Virus record (IMG/VR): IMGVR_UViG_3300018049_001840
Span: 1 to 41,518 of that record
DNA: 41,518 nucleotides
Source: a virus
Direction: 5' to 3' (one strand)
Of this stretch, positions 22,321 through 31,800 are shown in pieces; the first letter of the stretch is position 1, and every line of letters begins with the position of its first letter. The translations under genes were made by a program, and so were the position numbers. The notes under the pieces are model-generated. The model saw nothing but the letters and a program-made list of their open reading frames with translations, did not search any database and was not told the DNA's origin.

Positions 22321-23943
22321 TTAACTCCAAATTGCCAACCAGTTTGCGGCTGGGGTGCTTCTCTGTTCTGTGTTCTGTACGTAAACTCTAATTCTATCTC
22401 CTAGATTAGACCAAATACATCTTAAACTATCGTTACCATCAACTCCGCCAGCATAATGAATTATAGCAATACTAGGTATAAATGCTATTAGATTTGCCAT
22501 TGTCTTGCCTGACGGTGGAAACACATCAAAATTATTTCTACTGCTATTGAAACTTCCTACTTGATTTGTAAAACCACTTGTGCTATACTGTGTATTACCA
22601 TAGGTAATTGTATAAGCAGGAGGAAGTTGAGCTAGTACGCTTTGTTCAGTTGCTAAATCTCTAGCATCTACATATTGTTTTGTTGCGGCTTGTAAACTTT
22701 GTGTAGGATCTTGATGTAACATTAAAGTTCCACTTAATGTTCCTCCACTAAGCGGTAACTTAGTTAAATCTTGAATTGTAATTGGACCACTGCCGTCAAA
22801 TGGTACATTATTAATTGTAGTAGGAGCAGTTAATTTATTTGCTGTACTTGCGTTACCATTAAATGTTCCGTTAAATGTTTTTGTAACTTCATCGTAAGCA
22901 ACACTAGTATCAGTGTTCTGTATACTACCTACCAATGTACCTGTTACATTACCTGTAACAAAACCTGTTACATTACCCGAAACATTACCTGTTACATTAC
23001 CAACTACTGGTCCTGTGTGCGTTCCTGTTACATTACCTGTTACATTACCAACTACTGGACCATTATGTGTTCCTGTACTATTACCATTTAAATCTGCTGT
23101 AACTGTATTGGCTCTAAAATTCCCTGCGCTATCTCTAGCAACAACAGTATCGCTTACATCATTTGACGTAGCATTTACTTGCCAAGTAGTTTGATTAGAT
23201 CCATCAAAACTATTTCCTGTTAAGAAATTTCCAGCAATTATTTGATTTGTTGTGTTTGCTGTTACAGTAATATTAGCGGAACCGTCAAATGCCACGCCGT
23301 TAATATTTCTTGGTGTTGCTAATACATCGGCACTATCTGCGTTACCATGTAAAATACCATTAATATATGTTGCTGAATTTAAATTAATACCGGCATCTAA
23401 AGTTGTAAATCCTGGAATGTTGTTAACTGTAAACGGACTATCTGCTATAATAGCAACAGTAGCACCATTAACAGTTACTCTAATTACAGGATGATCAGTT
23501 CCTTGATCGTCAGTTATAGAACGGCTTAAATTTCTTGTTACTCCAGCAAACCCTTGTACATCTTCTGGACCAACAAATGAGAACTGATTACCATCATATA
23601 CATGAAAGTTTTTGTTAGTATCATCAAACCATGTATCTCCTTTTGATGGACTTGTTGGAACCGTTGACGAAACTTCTGTTCCACCAACCAACAACCAATT
23701 AGTACCGCTGTATACTTTAATTCTATCAACATTAGCATCATACCAAAGTTGTCCTTTTATTGACTTCGGCGGTGCGCCAACGCCAGCAAAATTTTCAAGC
23801 ATCCAAAGGAAATTTTCGTTTTGAATTTCACCATATCCAGCAAAATTTTTACCAACAAGACCTATACTTGTTGTTGAGTCTAAAGTACCATCTTGTAGTA
23901 CTACTAATTGATCTCCGTTAAATTTGTTTATCTGGTATGGCAT
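22321..23943 (-). CDS. tail fibre-like protein with GNVTG repeats, 540 aa
   Basis: A fibre-family paralogue with the N-terminal block LVGKNFAGYGEIQNENFLWM and the two W-(Y/F)-D hairpin units (GQLWYDANVDRIKVYSGTNW; GDTWFDDTNKNFHVYDGNQF). The shaft includes a GNVTG-type repeat zone with an exact 16-residue period (GTHTGPVVGNVTGNVS). Downstream are FNGNASTANKLTAPTTINNV, LSGGTLSGTLMLHQDPTQSL and AATKQYVDA, a classic fibre segment. The tip (VLAQLPPAYTITYGNTQYST onward) is unique to this copy. No enzymatic domain is seen. It is a likely host-contact fibre. Confidence 0.8.
   Translation of the reverse strand: MPYQINKFNGDQLVVLQDGTLDSTTSIGLVGKNFAGYGEIQNENFLWMLENFAGVGAPPKSIKGQLWYDANVDRIKVYSGTNWLLVGGTEVSSTVPTSPSKGDTWFDDTNKNFHVYDGNQFSFVGPEDVQGFAGVTRNLSRSITDDQGTDHPVIRVTVNGATVAIIADSPFTVNNIPGFTTLDAGINLNSATYINGILHGNADSADVLATPRNINGVAFDGSANITVTANTTNQIIAGNFLTGNSFDGSNQTTWQVNATSNDVSDTVVARDSAGNFRANTVTADLNGNSTGTHNGPVVGNVTGNVTGTHTGPVVGNVTGNVSGNVTGFVTGNVTGTLVGSIQNTDTSVAYDEVTKTFNGTFNGNASTANKLTAPTTINNVPFDGSGPITIQDLTKLPLSGGTLSGTLMLHQDPTQSLQAATKQYVDARDLATEQSVLAQLPPAYTITYGNTQYSTSGFTNQVGSFNSSRNNFDVFPPSGKTMANLIAFIPSIAIIHYAGGVDGNDSLRCIWSNLGDRIRVYVQNTEQRSTPAANWLAIWS
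22930..23085 (-). repeat. in-gene repeat coding GNVTG units
   Basis: Within the 540-aa fibre gene, cctgttacattacc-type units recur many times. The clearest copies run from about 22991 and from about 23039, a 48-bp (16-residue) period. The units translate as GNVTG and PVVGNVTGNV, fitting a repeated fibre-shaft motif able to change length by recombination. Confidence 0.8.
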
Positions 23944-23975
23944 GTTTTTTCTTCCATTATATCATATTTACCGTA

Positions 23976-25979
23976 TTATGGCCTTATAAAGTTTACTAGT
24001 CCTGTTAAAGGATCAGTTGGATTAGTTTGATCTTCAACTAATCCACCACTAGGAGCAACTACCCAAGCAGTTTTTCCTGTGTTTAATTCATATGTTGTTA
24101 TACCTCTAATAGGATACAATCTTGGAGGTCTTTTAGCACCGATTGTATCAGCATCTACTTCTCTAATAACACCAAAAGTTCCAGTAGGTCCGCTTGGTGT
24201 TTCGCTACCTTCAACGTCATAAAGTGCAGTAGTTGTTAGTGTAGGTGTTACTGAATCGATATTACTTAACACATATCTAATAGTGCTAATCCTAATTGTA
24301 GTGCCAGCTTCATATTCTGCTGGAGGACAAATTCTTAAAAGTTCAGTAGCAATTTCATTTGCTGTCATTGGGTTTTCTTCGTTTGGATAATAACCTGTAA
24401 TATCCATTGTTAACGGAATAGATCTTTTTCTTACATAATTTGTTACATAGGCTTTGTTTGTTACTTCTGATCTTTCAGTTGAACTTAAATTATCATATGC
24501 TTCTGCTGTTTGATTAATATTAGTTTGATTAGTTGTTGTTACACCTGTAATTTTAGGTGAAGTTCCTACCAATACTAAATTTCCTCTAGGTTCAATTTTT
24601 ATATCTGTTGGATTAGCAGGATCTCCGTCGGAGTAAGGCACAGTAACACCGTTGTTTGATATAACATTATCATTAATAGTAATGTTATCAGCATTAAGAT
24701 TAATTTGCGGTCCAAAAGATGTTAGTCCCGGAGCACTAGTTACTGCCGCGGCTAATTCAACTCCAGCACCTGTATCATATAAAACATTAGAGCCATTAAT
24801 TTGGTAACCTTTTGTAGATGGAACATTGATATTTTCTGAGAAGTTCCAAGTGTCAGTGGCATTGTTCCATATAATAGTATGGTCTGTATTTCCCTTTAGT
24901 GATATGCCGCCGCCGTCTGCTAGTAAATCAGTTGGTGATCCGCTACTTGGTACTGCTAGTTCAATAAGTTTGTCTTCAACTTGTACATTCTGTGATTGAA
25001 TTTCTAACACACTACCTGCTACAGTAAAGTCTCCTTGTACAACTAAATCGCCGCCAATTTCAACTAAACTGTTTGGTACTCCATCATTAATTTTAACTGT
25101 GTTCTTTCCAGCTTCTGTTTGATCATTAGGAGTAAGACTAATAAATTCTACGTTTCCTCCGTTCTTTCTTCCTCGGAATGTAATTTTTTGATTGTTGGTT
25201 GTGTTTAATAAAAATAAGTCGCCAGCGCCTTCTGAACCTAGTTGTCCATTAGTTGCTTCTCCAAATCTTAAACCACCAGCAGTTTGTATTGTAACTGTTT
25301 CAGTAAATACATTTGCCTGATTTTTCTTAGCAAAAATATCAGCACTTAAACCACCTAGTGCTTCTGCGTTAGAAGCAATTCCTAAAAATTTATGTGTTTG
25401 TTTAATTGGATTATAACCAATTCTAACTGTACTTTGATCAAAGTTTGGAATAGCAATACGTGGTGAAAATTCTTGTTTACTGTAAAATCCAACTCTATCT
25501 CCGCCAACATAAACTGTAGAGATAGTTCTTGTATTTCCGTTTGAATCTTCAATGTCTTCTACTACAACACCGCTTACACCTTGTGAAATTTTATAATCAG
25601 GTCCAATTAGATAATCTGCTGTTCCATCAAAAAAGTATAATTGTCTATTTACAATATTAAACCAAAAATCACCTGAACTAATATCTAAAGGTCTTTCAGA
25701 TGCTAGTGCTGATGTTCCAACTGCTTTCCATTCAGTTCCTGAATAAACTTTAATTCTATTTTCTGTTACGTCAAACCAAAGTTGACCTGTTAGTGGAGCA
25801 TTTGGCTGAGAATCACCGGCAAAATTCTCAAGCATTTTAACAAGGTTTTCGTTGATATATTCACCATATCCACTAAAGTTTTTTCCAACCAGTGTAATAT
25901 CAGTTGATGCTTGATCTATTTGTCCGTCGGATACTGTTGCTATTGCTGTTCCGTCTGTTCTGTTAATTGTATATGCCAT
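23976..25979 (-). CDS. tail fibre-like protein, 667 aa
   Basis: A fibre-family paralogue: N-terminal block LVGKNFSGYGEYINENLVKM, hairpin unit GQLWFDVTENRIKVYSGTEW, then GDFWFNIVNRQLYFFDGTAD. The middle contains VVQGDFTVAGSVLEIQSQNV and LIELAVPSSGSPTDLLADGG, a beta-helical segment common in marine phage structural proteins. The C-terminal part starts RKRSIPLTMDITGYYPNEEN, related to the tip of the 594-aa paralogue, and ends VVAPSGGLVEDQTNPT. The ATG at 25979 has weak upstream pairing. It lies between the collar fibre and the repeat-bearing fibre. Confidence 0.8.
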   Translation of the reverse strand: MAYTINRTDGTAIATVSDGQIDQASTDITLVGKNFSGYGEYINENLVKMLENFAGDSQPNAPLTGQLWFDVTENRIKVYSGTEWKAVGTSALASERPLDISSGDFWFNIVNRQLYFFDGTADYLIGPDYKISQGVSGVVVEDIEDSNGNTRTISTVYVGGDRVGFYSKQEFSPRIAIPNFDQSTVRIGYNPIKQTHKFLGIASNAEALGGLSADIFAKKNQANVFTETVTIQTAGGLRFGEATNGQLGSEGAGDLFLLNTTNNQKITFRGRKNGGNVEFISLTPNDQTEAGKNTVKINDGVPNSLVEIGGDLVVQGDFTVAGSVLEIQSQNVQVEDKLIELAVPSSGSPTDLLADGGGISLKGNTDHTIIWNNATDTWNFSENINVPSTKGYQINGSNVLYDTGAGVELAAAVTSAPGLTSFGPQINLNADNITINDNVISNNGVTVPYSDGDPANPTDIKIEPRGNLVLVGTSPKITGVTTTNQTNINQTAEAYDNLSSTERSEVTNKAYVTNYVRKRSIPLTMDITGYYPNEENPMTANEIATELLRICPPAEYEAGTTIRISTIRYVLSNIDSVTPTLTTTALYDVEGSETPSGPTGTFGVIREVDADTIGAKRPPRLYPIRGITTYELNTGKTAWVVAPSGGLVEDQTNPTDPLTGLVNFIRP

Positions 25980-25994
25980 TTATACTTTGCTCCG

Positions 25995-28190
25995 TTATAC
26001 TAGTGGAAGTCCACTTCTAATAATATAGTTCAATGTAATATAAGGGTTCATTACACCAAATGGTCTTCCTACTAATGAATCTGCCTGTCCAGGTGTTCGT
26101 TTATTTTCGTTAGCAATTCTAACTAAACCACTAGACGCCATTTTTTGGCCTCCGTTAGTAACTGTTCCTGATTTAATTCTTGTATTTGATACGCCAGTAC
26201 CACCAATTTGTGTTGTTGGGGCAAAATCATTTGGTGCTGTTGAAACTTCGTTTATAGCATAGAATTGAGATCCACTAACTGTATTAGTACCAGTGCGACC
26301 TTTCATATCGTGATCGTGATCTGGAATATTAAACTGTTCAATTACATAAGCATCATCGCCGCTATAAGCACCTAATAAACTTGCTTCAGCTTGATCAACT
26401 CTTGCTGTTGTTAAATCTTGAATAGCATCGTACTGTCCAGTTGGATGAGGAATTTTTGCTCCGCTATTCATATTTTGTTTACCTAGTGGAAAACGTCCTC
26501 TTAAATCTGGAACTCTAAAGGATGGTTGAATTGTACTATCAATAGTTGACTGTAAACTTCCTTTACTAGCAACATCATTATAAGTGTCACCAATTACACT
26601 GTATAAATCTCTAAATCTATACTGTTCGTATTCTGTTCCATCACAAAGTAGATATCCCTCTGGAACATCTGTTTCTGCTCCAGCATAAGGAAATATTGAT
26701 CCAATTGGAACACTAGCATCACCTAAAAATACTTCACGTGTTGCTTTTCTTAATCCCGCTGTTCTGCTGTAAAATAAAATCTCATCATTTAAACTAACAC
26801 TACCTGAACTTGGTTTAGTTGAAATAATGTCCGATGTAAGTTCTGTTTGAAATGTTTTGTTTAGGTTTCCTGTACCATTGAATGATACAACGTTTGATGA
26901 TACATCACCTTCTAGTTTAAAATTTGTTGCGGATTTTAATGATGTTGCTGAGTTAGAGTTACCATCAATGTCACCGCTTAGTGTTCCTTCAACTGTGTTA
27001 GCAATAACTTTGTTAGCATAAATTGTACTGTACTTGTTATTTGCTTCGCCGATTGTTTCTGAACTTGTTAATGGTCTAATAGATTTAGTAACAAGTGCTC
27101 CAGAATTCATTGTTAGATCGCCACCTACATTGATGTCCTTTCCAACACTAAGACCACCTTCTGTTCTAATACTACCGTTTTGTAAATTTGTACTTTGTGT
27201 TTCTGAAGTTACAATAAGATCGCCTGTAGATTTAACAGTACCTACTATGTCTAAAGTTTCACTTGGATTAAGATTATTAATACCTATTTTAGTTTCAATA
27301 ACTCTTAGTACTGTAGACGGAACACCAAAAGATCCTGTTCTACTTGATTGTAAATCAATACTTGCTCCAGGTGTACTATTATAAACAACAGCGTTTGCGT
27401 TTTGTACACGCAAGTTCATATTACCGTTAGTACCTACAAATAATCCAGCATCGTCTCTAACATTAAGTTGTTTTTGAATTGTACCAATAACATCTGTTCT
27501 AATAAAACTTGTCGACGGAATAACATCTGTTCCTACAACTAATCCATCTGCGGCTGAAGCCGTTCCAATTAATTTTGGTGTTACTGCTTCCTCAGAAATA
27601 TCAGTTCTTGTTGTAATATTAATACCTGCTTCAATACTATTGAAACCTTGAATAACAACTTTAGGTGTAAAACTGTCTTTTGAAATAATAGTAACTGGAA
27701 TATCTTGAGAGTAAAATATAATAACTGTTCTTGAAACGTTATCAATATCAAATAAGTTTTCTACTAACGGTCCAGACTTGGTACCTTCACTAAACTGTGG
27801 ACCGACAAGTACCCATGTTACACCAGACCATAGATATAATTGCTGTGTTGATGTGTTGACCCATAAGTCACCAATTGCCGCGCCTTGCGGCTCATCAACG
27901 CCTGTTCTAATATTAGAAGTAGTTTTCCAACTAATTCCATCAAATACAAAAAGTTTATTTTCTAGGCTATTAAACCATAACTGACCAATTACTGCTTGAG
28001 AATCACTAGGTGCTACATCACTAGCAAAATTTTCTAGTAGATGTAAAAAGTTTTCAGCAATAATCTTACCATAACCTGTTTGATTTCTGCCAGGTATAGT
28101 TACACTTGTATCGACATTTGATGTATTATCAAATACTTCTAAAGGTTCTGGATGGAGTGTATCATCTGTAAAAAAAACTTTATACGACAT
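25995..28190 (-). CDS. short tail fibre-like protein with tail-collar tip, 731 aa
   Basis: The longest fibre-family paralogue. The N-terminal block is divergent but recognisable (IPGRNQTGYGKIIAENFLHL), with hairpin units GQLWFNSLENKLFVFDGISW and GDLWVNTSTQQLYLWSGVTW. A beta-helical shaft with SETLDIVGTVKSTGDLIV follows. The C-terminal domain is a phage tail collar: VPIGSIFPYAGAETDVPEGY, LLCDGTEY, FRVPDLRGRFPLG and the ending MNPYITLNYIIRSG. In T4 gp12 this domain forms the receptor-binding short fibre, so host adsorption is the likely role. It follows the 209-aa gene by two bases, downstream of the late promoter at 28855. Confidence 0.85.
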   Translation of the reverse strand: MSYKVFFTDDTLHPEPLEVFDNTSNVDTSVTIPGRNQTGYGKIIAENFLHLLENFASDVAPSDSQAVIGQLWFNSLENKLFVFDGISWKTTSNIRTGVDEPQGAAIGDLWVNTSTQQLYLWSGVTWVLVGPQFSEGTKSGPLVENLFDIDNVSRTVIIFYSQDIPVTIISKDSFTPKVVIQGFNSIEAGINITTRTDISEEAVTPKLIGTASAADGLVVGTDVIPSTSFIRTDVIGTIQKQLNVRDDAGLFVGTNGNMNLRVQNANAVVYNSTPGASIDLQSSRTGSFGVPSTVLRVIETKIGINNLNPSETLDIVGTVKSTGDLIVTSETQSTNLQNGSIRTEGGLSVGKDINVGGDLTMNSGALVTKSIRPLTSSETIGEANNKYSTIYANKVIANTVEGTLSGDIDGNSNSATSLKSATNFKLEGDVSSNVVSFNGTGNLNKTFQTELTSDIISTKPSSGSVSLNDEILFYSRTAGLRKATREVFLGDASVPIGSIFPYAGAETDVPEGYLLCDGTEYEQYRFRDLYSVIGDTYNDVASKGSLQSTIDSTIQPSFRVPDLRGRFPLGKQNMNSGAKIPHPTGQYDAIQDLTTARVDQAEASLLGAYSGDDAYVIEQFNIPDHDHDMKGRTGTNTVSGSQFYAINEVSTAPNDFAPTTQIGGTGVSNTRIKSGTVTNGGQKMASSGLVRIANENKRTPGQADSLVGRPFGVMNPYITLNYIIRSGLPLV

Positions 28191-28192
28191 TA

Positions 28193-28822
28193 TTATACCT
28201 CAGTAAATCCAGTTAGACTCTGTATTCTAACTGTGTAATCAATTTGTATCAATCTGTTCAATGATTTTTGAACAGGGTGAAATACAACATGTGTTAACAA
28301 CTTTCCTGTTGATGCTTTTAAACCAAGTTCATCGAATACATATTCACCATCCATATCTACTGAATTATCAAATGCTTCTTGGCCTTCTGGCTCACCATAA
28401 TCTAACAAACAACTAACAACAACATCACTATATGTTGCTCCAGTTACATGACGGACTTCCATTTTATTTCTAGTGTTGTCTGTATTAGTGGCAGAATTTT
28501 GATCGACAACCTTAGTATATGTTTGATTGTACAAACTACTGTCTGTACCGTTTGTATTTGGTGTGAGATATGTAATAAGCCCTGTTGGATCAACAACCGT
28601 TCCTCCATTACCAAAGCTCATTTCTGATATCCAACCAACTCCTTGGTTTGATAAACTTTGTGCCATTGCTACACTGATGTTTTCATAGTGAATAGCATTA
28701 CGTTTATCAACGTAAACTTCTTTAGTTTCAGGGTCAAAAATCTTAATATGCCCTTCAATATGAAACCCACTTTGTTCGTCAGGTTTCTTATTATCTGTTT
28801 GATTTTGTGTGTTTTCTGCCAT
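28193..28822 (-). CDS. virion structural protein, 209 aa
   Basis: A 209-residue protein starting MAENTQNQTDNKKPDEQSGF, then HIEGHIKIFDPETKEVYVDK, AMAQSLSNQGVGWISEMSFG and a C-terminal VVFHPVQKSLNRLIQIDYTV. It looks like a beta-rich baseplate or fibre-attachment protein of marine T4-like phages (by eye). The start at 28822 is preferred over 28852: the late promoter at 28855-28862 would begin transcription near 28849, inside the 28852 ATG. GAAGAGACGGAT gives a ribosome site before 28822. It is translated just ahead of the collar-bearing fibre. Confidence 0.75.
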   Translation of the reverse strand: MAENTQNQTDNKKPDEQSGFHIEGHIKIFDPETKEVYVDKRNAIHYENISVAMAQSLSNQGVGWISEMSFGNGGTVVDPTGLITYLTPNTNGTDSSLYNQTYTKVVDQNSATNTDNTRNKMEVRHVTGATYSDVVVSCLLDYGEPEGQEAFDNSVDMDGEYVFDELGLKASTGKLLTHVVFHPVQKSLNRLIQIDYTVRIQSLTGFTEV

Positions 28823-28854
28823 ATCCGTCTCTTCGAGTTTGTTATCTCTCATTG

Positions 28855-28862
28855 TATTTATT
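28855..28862 (-). promoter_or_regulatory. late promoter AATAAATA
   Basis: On the - strand this reads AATAAATA (NATAAATA consensus). The start is expected near 28849, with a 27-nt leader before the ATG at 28822. The octamer contains the TAA stop (28858-28860) of the giant gene. It should drive the 209-aa gene and the fibres downstream. Confidence 0.75.
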
Positions 28863-31800
28863 CAGGTAATTCTGTGCTACTATTTTGTAAGAATCTAGCT
28901 ACTGGTGATGTTGCTTCACTTAATGAAACTCCATTAGATACAGTAGTATCTCCTCTATCGTGCCAAGTTCTACCTGTTCTCCTAATTATTGTAATGCGTG
29001 TTCCTGGATCTACAGGATCAGTAAGCCTTACATATTCATTTATGCCATCTACGCTAAATTCAGCATCGTACTGAACATCGCCGTCTGGACTATATGCCGC
29101 TTTTGTAGCATCATATAATTTAAATGCGTCTTTCCTTAATCTACGTCCGCCAACAAACACTTCAATATTATCACAACGTCCGTACCCATCTGGGATACTT
29201 GTATTAGTAACATCAAAATCAGCACCTTTAACTGGAACATAGTCTAAAGGTCCAACTAGTAAACTTGAACCATCCGATACAAAATCAACCTTATCCTGTT
29301 CATCATTATACGGAATTTGTTCAGTATAACTTGTATCAATAACTATTGTGCCTTTTTCGTGTACTGTTCTAATACTTGTACCATATACACCTCGTCTAAT
29401 ATTCTGTAATTCATTTCCTGACTTAGTTAGATACTGTATTTTTTCGCCATTTATTGTTACAATTCCAGGTTGACCTGTTGCCGGAACTGGTAACTTAGAA
29501 GCATCTGTTAACTTGACAACAGTATCATAATAGTTTAAATTTTCAGCAAGTTCAACATTTATCAATTGATATCTATGATAACTGTTTCTGTTTAATACAT
29601 CTCTAGAAATTTCATAACTAATAGGATTATTGTAAATTTTATTACTATATGTTAACGTTTCAATAATATCAGTTTCTAAAGTGCTATTTTTTAGATAAAC
29701 TGCGTTATTTGCGCCGCCTACATAAAAATCAATATTTGGTGTTAGTCTAACACCGTTTTTATAAACCCAAACATTAGAAATATTATTAATACTTCTTTGT
29801 AATTTATAACTGTTTTGATTTCCAGTATAAACATCTCTTACAATATCAACTTCAGTGTATCTAGTAAACCATGTTACATCAATATAGTCGCCTGCTTGAA
29901 TTACATAAAGTGGCGAAAATACAATATTTCCATTTACTATTTCATAGTTGGAATCTTTTAAGTTTTCAACTTGTACAATATCACCTTTGTTAGCATCAAC
30001 AATTAATGTTATAGAATTATTAGCACCATCAAAATTATAATCTAATGCGTCACGTAGAGGTTCACCATTTAAGAAAACCTTTATCTGTGTTGGAACTATT
30101 GTACCCGATCCAATTACAGGATCATCGTTGAGATTAATAGTATCATTATCCTGATATACATAATAAGTGCTATCAACCGATCTTAGTAGAGAGCCGTTAT
30201 ATTCTACAATAATATTTGAATCATCTCTAGAACCTAAAGTTTCAAAGAATTGGATTGGATATGTTTTAGTACCCGGTGTTAAAGTAATTCTTTCTTCGTT
30301 TATTCTTACAATACTTTCTGCTTGGCCGCTTTCTTCCGAAAGTACAACAATTTGAATTAATGAATTTGTCTTAGGTGGTTTACCAAATTCTACAAGAGTA
30401 TTGTCTGTTTGGTTAACTACACCATTACTATTAACAAATCCAACATTAGTTGCTACACCATCAATGGTAGCAAACACTTTTCCTGTAGATTCAAACGGAG
30501 CACCTGTTAAGAAGTAACGTGTTTGTCCATCTCCGTTATATTCTCTAACATCAAGCAACTCAACGCCACCTACTCCTAGTGAAAATACTTCAATTATATC
30601 TGTATTGTTTGGAGCAGTAATAAATCTAATTTGATTATTATTATAATCAATAGTGTAATCTACATCAATTTCTTGTTTTGTTTTATTAACAAAAACTAGC
30701 AAGTTAGAATTTTCAAGGATATGTTGATCAATCTTATAAACAGTTTCTGTACCGTCAGCAGTATAAATTCTAGAAAGTACAGACGGTGCTCCAAATCTAT
30801 CTGTATGGAATACTCTAATGCTTAAACTTTCTAGTACCTGTCCTGGAACATTTTCTTCTGGTGCTGGAACTTGTTCCGGACTAATAAACTTCTCACCGTC
30901 AATAACAATTTCTTCAGGCAAAATACCTGTTGCTGTTGAATAAGGAGTAGCACCTAAAAGTGTTCCACCGCTTACTTCGGCATCTAGATAGTTTGCTGAT
31001 TGTATATCAAGAGATCCGTCACTTTCAACAGGACGGAAAATTAAAACGTCTCCGTCGTTGACATAAATTCCTTCATCCGGAATAGGAATTGTAATTACGT
31101 TTGTGCTTCCATCACCAACAAACGATGTCATAATAGCATCATCGTTGGTTTGGTTTGACGTACCGTAATTTGGATCGTCTAATCTTGTTGTTTTTGTTTC
31201 ACCTTTACGTCTAATATAGATATTGTAAATTTTTCCTGACTCAGGAACTTCAGGTAATACAAATTCATGGGTACTATCATCTGCGGCAATGTAAAAATCT
31301 TTACTGTTGCTTTCAGCAGTATCCCAACCTTCTGTAAACCACGGTAAAGCGTCCCATCCTGCGCCAACATCAAATGTAGCACCTTGAACAATTACACCGC
31401 CATAATCCATACCAGTAACTAACTGTGAATAATCTGTAGTAATTTCACTGCCATCATCTGGAATAGTTTTATCAATACCAAGCATTCCGTCAGTTGGTTT
31501 ATAGTATTTGTCAATTCTGTTTAAACTATCTAGTATTTCATCATTCTTTTCATACTTAATAGTAATGACTGAACCGTCTGGTGCGGCTGTTAACAGTGTT
31601 AATCTTCCTTTTAATACTGTTATGTCATTAATAACTTTAGTATAAAGTGTAATATTGTAATCACTAACAAACTGTTGTTGTGAATCAACAAAAACTGTGA
31701 TAGCACTCTTGTCAAGTGTGCTAGGATATTTAAGATCAAACGTTGTTAGTCTACCAGTTCCTGTAAATGTTTCAGTTTCAATAAACCTTTCGTTAGAACT

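Noticed and set aside
22930-23085. CRISPR-like array from regularly spaced short repeats
   Set aside because: The repeats are in frame within a fibre gene with a 16-residue protein period and no unique spacers.
22913-23194. Forward ORF rich in TLPVTLP repeats
   Set aside because: It is the antisense reading of the GNVTG repeat zone in the 540-aa fibre gene.
23941-23972. Possible late promoter (GGTAAATA) and TATAAT before the 540-aa fibre gene
   Set aside because: The octamer has a mismatch in the invariant ATAAATA core and no -35 hexamer pairs with the TATAAT; chance in AT-rich DNA.
25972-25982. TATAAATG on the - strand near 25979
   Set aside because: It contains the start codon of the 667-aa gene, so transcription from it would begin inside the gene.
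17389-28190. Diversity-generating retroelement acting on the fibre array
   Set aside because: No reverse transcriptase gene and no adenine-substituted template repeat pair were seen in the window.
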